This document shows positions 61,831 to 64,000 of a DNA stretch of 64,000 nt, piece after piece (positions within the stretch are counted from its first letter, which is position 1; each line of letters opens with the position of its first letter). The DNA comes from Paracyclopina nana (lineage: Eukaryota; Arthropoda; Copepoda; Cyclopoida; Cyclopettidae), in the NCBI GenBank assembly GCA_019096065.1, contig JAGUCH010000002.1, positions 6,336,501 to 6,400,500 of the forward strand. Direction: 5' to 3'. A program made the translations under genes and the position numbers. Below the pieces are notes generated by a model. The model did not search any database and was not told the origin of the DNA. It saw only the letters and a program-made list of their open reading frames with translations.

Positions 61831-62540
61831 ATGGCGACGATTGCAAGATCGAGTGTCAAGTTGTTCACTGTGACTAGAAATGGCCACCATGCCATGCAAC
61901 GATCAACCGCCTTTGTCAGCCAGCAACGTTTTATGTCTGGAGGTAGGGTTTCACTGCGTATTTTGTTAAGGAAGGTGCAATTTCAAACCGTTCTTCTGCA
62001 GGAGGCGAATTCATATACGTCAATCCACCTACGGACAAAGTACCAACTTATGTGGAGCTCACCGAAAAAATGGGCAATACTATGTTCTTGACTGAGTTGA
62101 TGAGAGGCATCATGGTGACAACTGGAACTATCTTTAAGGAGCCAGCCACTATTAATTACCCCTTTGAGAAGGGACCCTTGAGCCCTCGCTTCAGGGGAGA
62201 ACATGCCTTGAGGAGGTATGCAAGCGGCGAGGAAAGGTGCATCGCTTGTAAATTATGTGAAGCCATCTGCCCAGCCCAGGCAATAACTATCGAGGCTGAA
62301 GAGAGAGCTGATGGAGCGAGGAGGACGACCAGATACGACATCGACATGACAAAGTGCATCTATTGCGGCTTTTGCCAAGAGGCCTGCCCCGTTGACGCAA
62401 TCGTGGAAGGACCCAACTTTGAGTTCTCCACTGAAACACATGAAGAGCTCCTATACAACAAGGAAAAGCTGCTCAACAATGGGGACAAGTGGGAGGCTGA
62501 AATAGCGGCCAACATTGAGGCCGACTACCTCTACCGATGA
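61831..62540 (+). CDS. NDUFS8: NADH dehydrogenase iron-sulfur protein 8 (complex I TYKY subunit)
   Basis: Carries the two [4Fe-4S] clusters N6a and N6b in the hydrophilic arm of mitochondrial complex I. Exons 61831-61942 and 62002-62540 give 216 aa (human 210). The N terminus is a mitochondrial presequence rich in Arg and Ser ([20 protein letters not shown]). Both ferredoxin motifs are complete: [16 protein letters not shown] and [16 protein letters not shown]. Also seen are [10 protein letters not shown] and the ending EADYLYR. The coding region is intact despite the hAT-like insertion immediately upstream. Confidence 0.97.
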
Positions 62541-62626
62541 GGACACGATAACAAGGCCTTCCCCTAACTATATTCATGCTTGAAACCATACTACTATTAG
62601 TAAAGTGATCTGTAACAATTGCTCGT

Positions 62627-63919
62627 CTATTTCTTGGCCTTTTTAGACACATTCTTAGGCTCCTCGTTTTTCGGAACATATCCTCTCTTGCCCTTGGCAC
62701 CACCCTTAACAACCGGCAGTCTCGCCCAAAACTCGTCACCGTCTCCCTTTAATTCAGGCATCTTTTTCTTTCCTTTCATCTTTTTTGGCTCCACTTCAGC
62801 CTCGGGTTTGGCAAGTTCGGGGTCAAAGTCTTTGGTAAGGAGCACCTGATTGAGCCTTGACTTGAGATACATCTTTTGGACAGCTTTCGGTTGGTTGATA
62901 TCAAAAACACGGACAAACCGGTCCAAGCCAACGACGGCAAAAGTCCTATGCACAGGGTGGCTATCAATGCTACGAATCCCCCCTGTGCACCCTCTATATT
63001 TGCGACGCATGCCTTTGTGGGCCATCCTCAAATCGTATTGGGCCAAGTGTCCAGCACCAGTGCCCACAATGACTTCATGATCAACAGACGTTGAACTTAT
63101 AGCTGTGAGCACCTCATCCTGCCACAACATACTGAGGACGGGCCTCCTTTGACCCTTTCTAGTATCGTACAGTCTGATATGACCATGCCTCGAAACAAGA
63201 GCAATCTGATCGGCAGTTTGATTGTCCACAAAACACATGTCCATAACCCAGACTGGAACGCGAAGTTGGAGGCGATCCAGTGGGACATTTTTCGCTCGAA
63301 ACACTGGCCCGCTTTCGGTCTTATTGAGGTCCCAGACCTGCAGATCGTTCTCTTTGCCACCAGTGGCAATCAAGTTGGCTGAGCCTGGAACTTGCCTCAT
63401 TGTAGACAATGCTCTGTCCACCTTTAGGGCAACTAAGTGTTTTTCTCTGTCTTCCTCCGTTTCGAATGCGTTCGCCTTCAGCTTTCCACTGCAGCTTAGC
63501 TCAAAGTCAATTGTGCTGAATTTAACGCGTGGTTCCCTCCACACTTGAACGATGCCGGACTCACCAGCCACGACCAAAGAGTCTTCCGCTCTGCATACGC
63601 CTACGATTTTGCCCATGCCAATGCCATCGACCTCAAAGCTACTGGCAAAGGTTTTGTCATCGGGATTAAACGTTCTTACAATTTGTCCTCTTAGGCCCAG
63701 AATGATTTCACTCTGTTGCTCTTTGTTTCCCCACGCCATGGCCGTGATTTCATGTTTCCTCTCCAAGTTGTGCATATTGGAGAAGTTCTTGGCTATGTTC
63801 GTCTTGGAATTGATGCTGACACCTTTCAGAATTCCTGTTTCAGCACCAACATAAATGTTGAAATCCGGAGGGGCTTGTTGAGGCTCATCCTCAATAATTT
63901 CCACTTCTTCCATTGTCAT
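62627..63919 (-). CDS. WDR74: WD repeat-containing protein 74 (Nsa1 homologue)
   Basis: Nucleolar beta-propeller needed for pre-60S ribosome maturation; it works with the AAA ATPase NVL. Single exon. From the ATG at 63919 (MTMEEVEIIEDEP) it has 430 aa; an ATG two codons later is equally possible. The family signature IYVGAETGILKGV is followed by GGKENDLQVWDLNK, VPVWVMDMCFV, SRHGHIRLYDTRKGQRRPV and GCTGGIRSIDSHPVHRTFAV. A lysine-rich nucleolar tail follows (KGKRGYVPKNEEPKNVSKKA). The open frame continues upstream to the window edge but without an ATG-supported extension. Convergent with NDUFS8, stop codons 86 bp apart. Confidence 0.95.
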   Translation of the reverse strand: MTMEEVEIIEDEPQQAPPDFNIYVGAETGILKGVSINSKTNIAKNFSNMHNLERKHEITAMAWGNKEQQSEIILGLRGQIVRTFNPDDKTFASSFEVDGIGMGKIVGVCRAEDSLVVAGESGIVQVWREPRVKFSTIDFELSCSGKLKANAFETEEDREKHLVALKVDRALSTMRQVPGSANLIATGGKENDLQVWDLNKTESGPVFRAKNVPLDRLQLRVPVWVMDMCFVDNQTADQIALVSRHGHIRLYDTRKGQRRPVLSMLWQDEVLTAISSTSVDHEVIVGTGAGHLAQYDLRMAHKGMRRKYRGCTGGIRSIDSHPVHRTFAVVGLDRFVRVFDINQPKAVQKMYLKSRLNQVLLTKDFDPELAKPEAEVEPKKMKGKKKMPELKGDGDEFWARLPVVKGGAKGKRGYVPKNEEPKNVSKKAKK

Positions 63920-64000
63920 AATTCCCGAGATTATCTGAGAAATTGTAGACTCGCGAAATTGCACGTGCGTAAATGTAAACTTGTGTACAGTCTTGACCAA

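Overview
This window is animal nuclear DNA. Genes are split by short GT-AG introns, mostly about 50-80 bp, and no operons, Shine-Dalgarno sites or CRISPR arrays are visible. A canonical innexin points to a protostome. The innexin, a CYP2-clan P450, a Reeler-domain defence-type protein and a tandem pair of mab-21 genes together suggest an arthropod, possibly a crustacean. That placement is inference; I could not identify the species.

Layout. 1-7.4 kb: the tail of an unidentified + strand ORF, a cytochrome P450 (-), a foldback-like repeat block, Enhancer of zeste (+) and an orphan seven-helix membrane protein (-). 7.7-21.5 kb: gene-poor DNA around two tandem mab-21 genes (+), plus a possible small membrane-protein gene (-) at 18.6-19.1 kb. 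21.6-29.3 kb: an innexin (-), then about 6.4 kb with repeats, a 156-bp MITE and little else. 29.3-42 kb: a compact cluster of Rae1 (-), a secreted Reeler protein (+), an SLC35G/EamA transporter (+), GINS2/Psf2 (-), a type II membrane protein resembling a glycosyltransferase (+), ATG101 (-), MMADHC (+) and Cactin (-). 42-47.4 kb: 26S proteasome ATPase Rpt1/PSMC2 (+), with a 2.4-kb third intron holding a long palindrome, then a two-LIM protein (-). 49.3-56.8 kb: a membrane-anchored HIT/GalT-like protein (+), an unrecognised 155-aa basic protein (-), beta-tubulin (-) and NSRP1 (+). 56.8-64 kb: a PR-domain zinc-finger protein (-), NDUFS8 (+) with a 494-bp hAT-like non-autonomous element just upstream, and WDR74 (-).

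Most genes are conserved housekeeping functions: chromatin repression, nuclear export, DNA replication, splicing, proteolysis, autophagy, cobalamin handling, respiration, ribosome biogenesis and cytoskeleton. They are not obviously co-functional. Neighbours alternate strand strikingly often, giving tight tail-to-tail pairs (10-90 bp between stop codons) and head-to-head pairs that may share promoters. I worked exon boundaries out by reading frames and splice consensus by eye; no transcript data were available.

I found no clearly new multi-gene system. The best leads are the foldback-like block, the palindrome in the Rpt1 intron, the hAT-like insertion at NDUFS8, a coding exon whose acceptor lies in a repeat terminus, and the membrane-anchored HIT-like protein.
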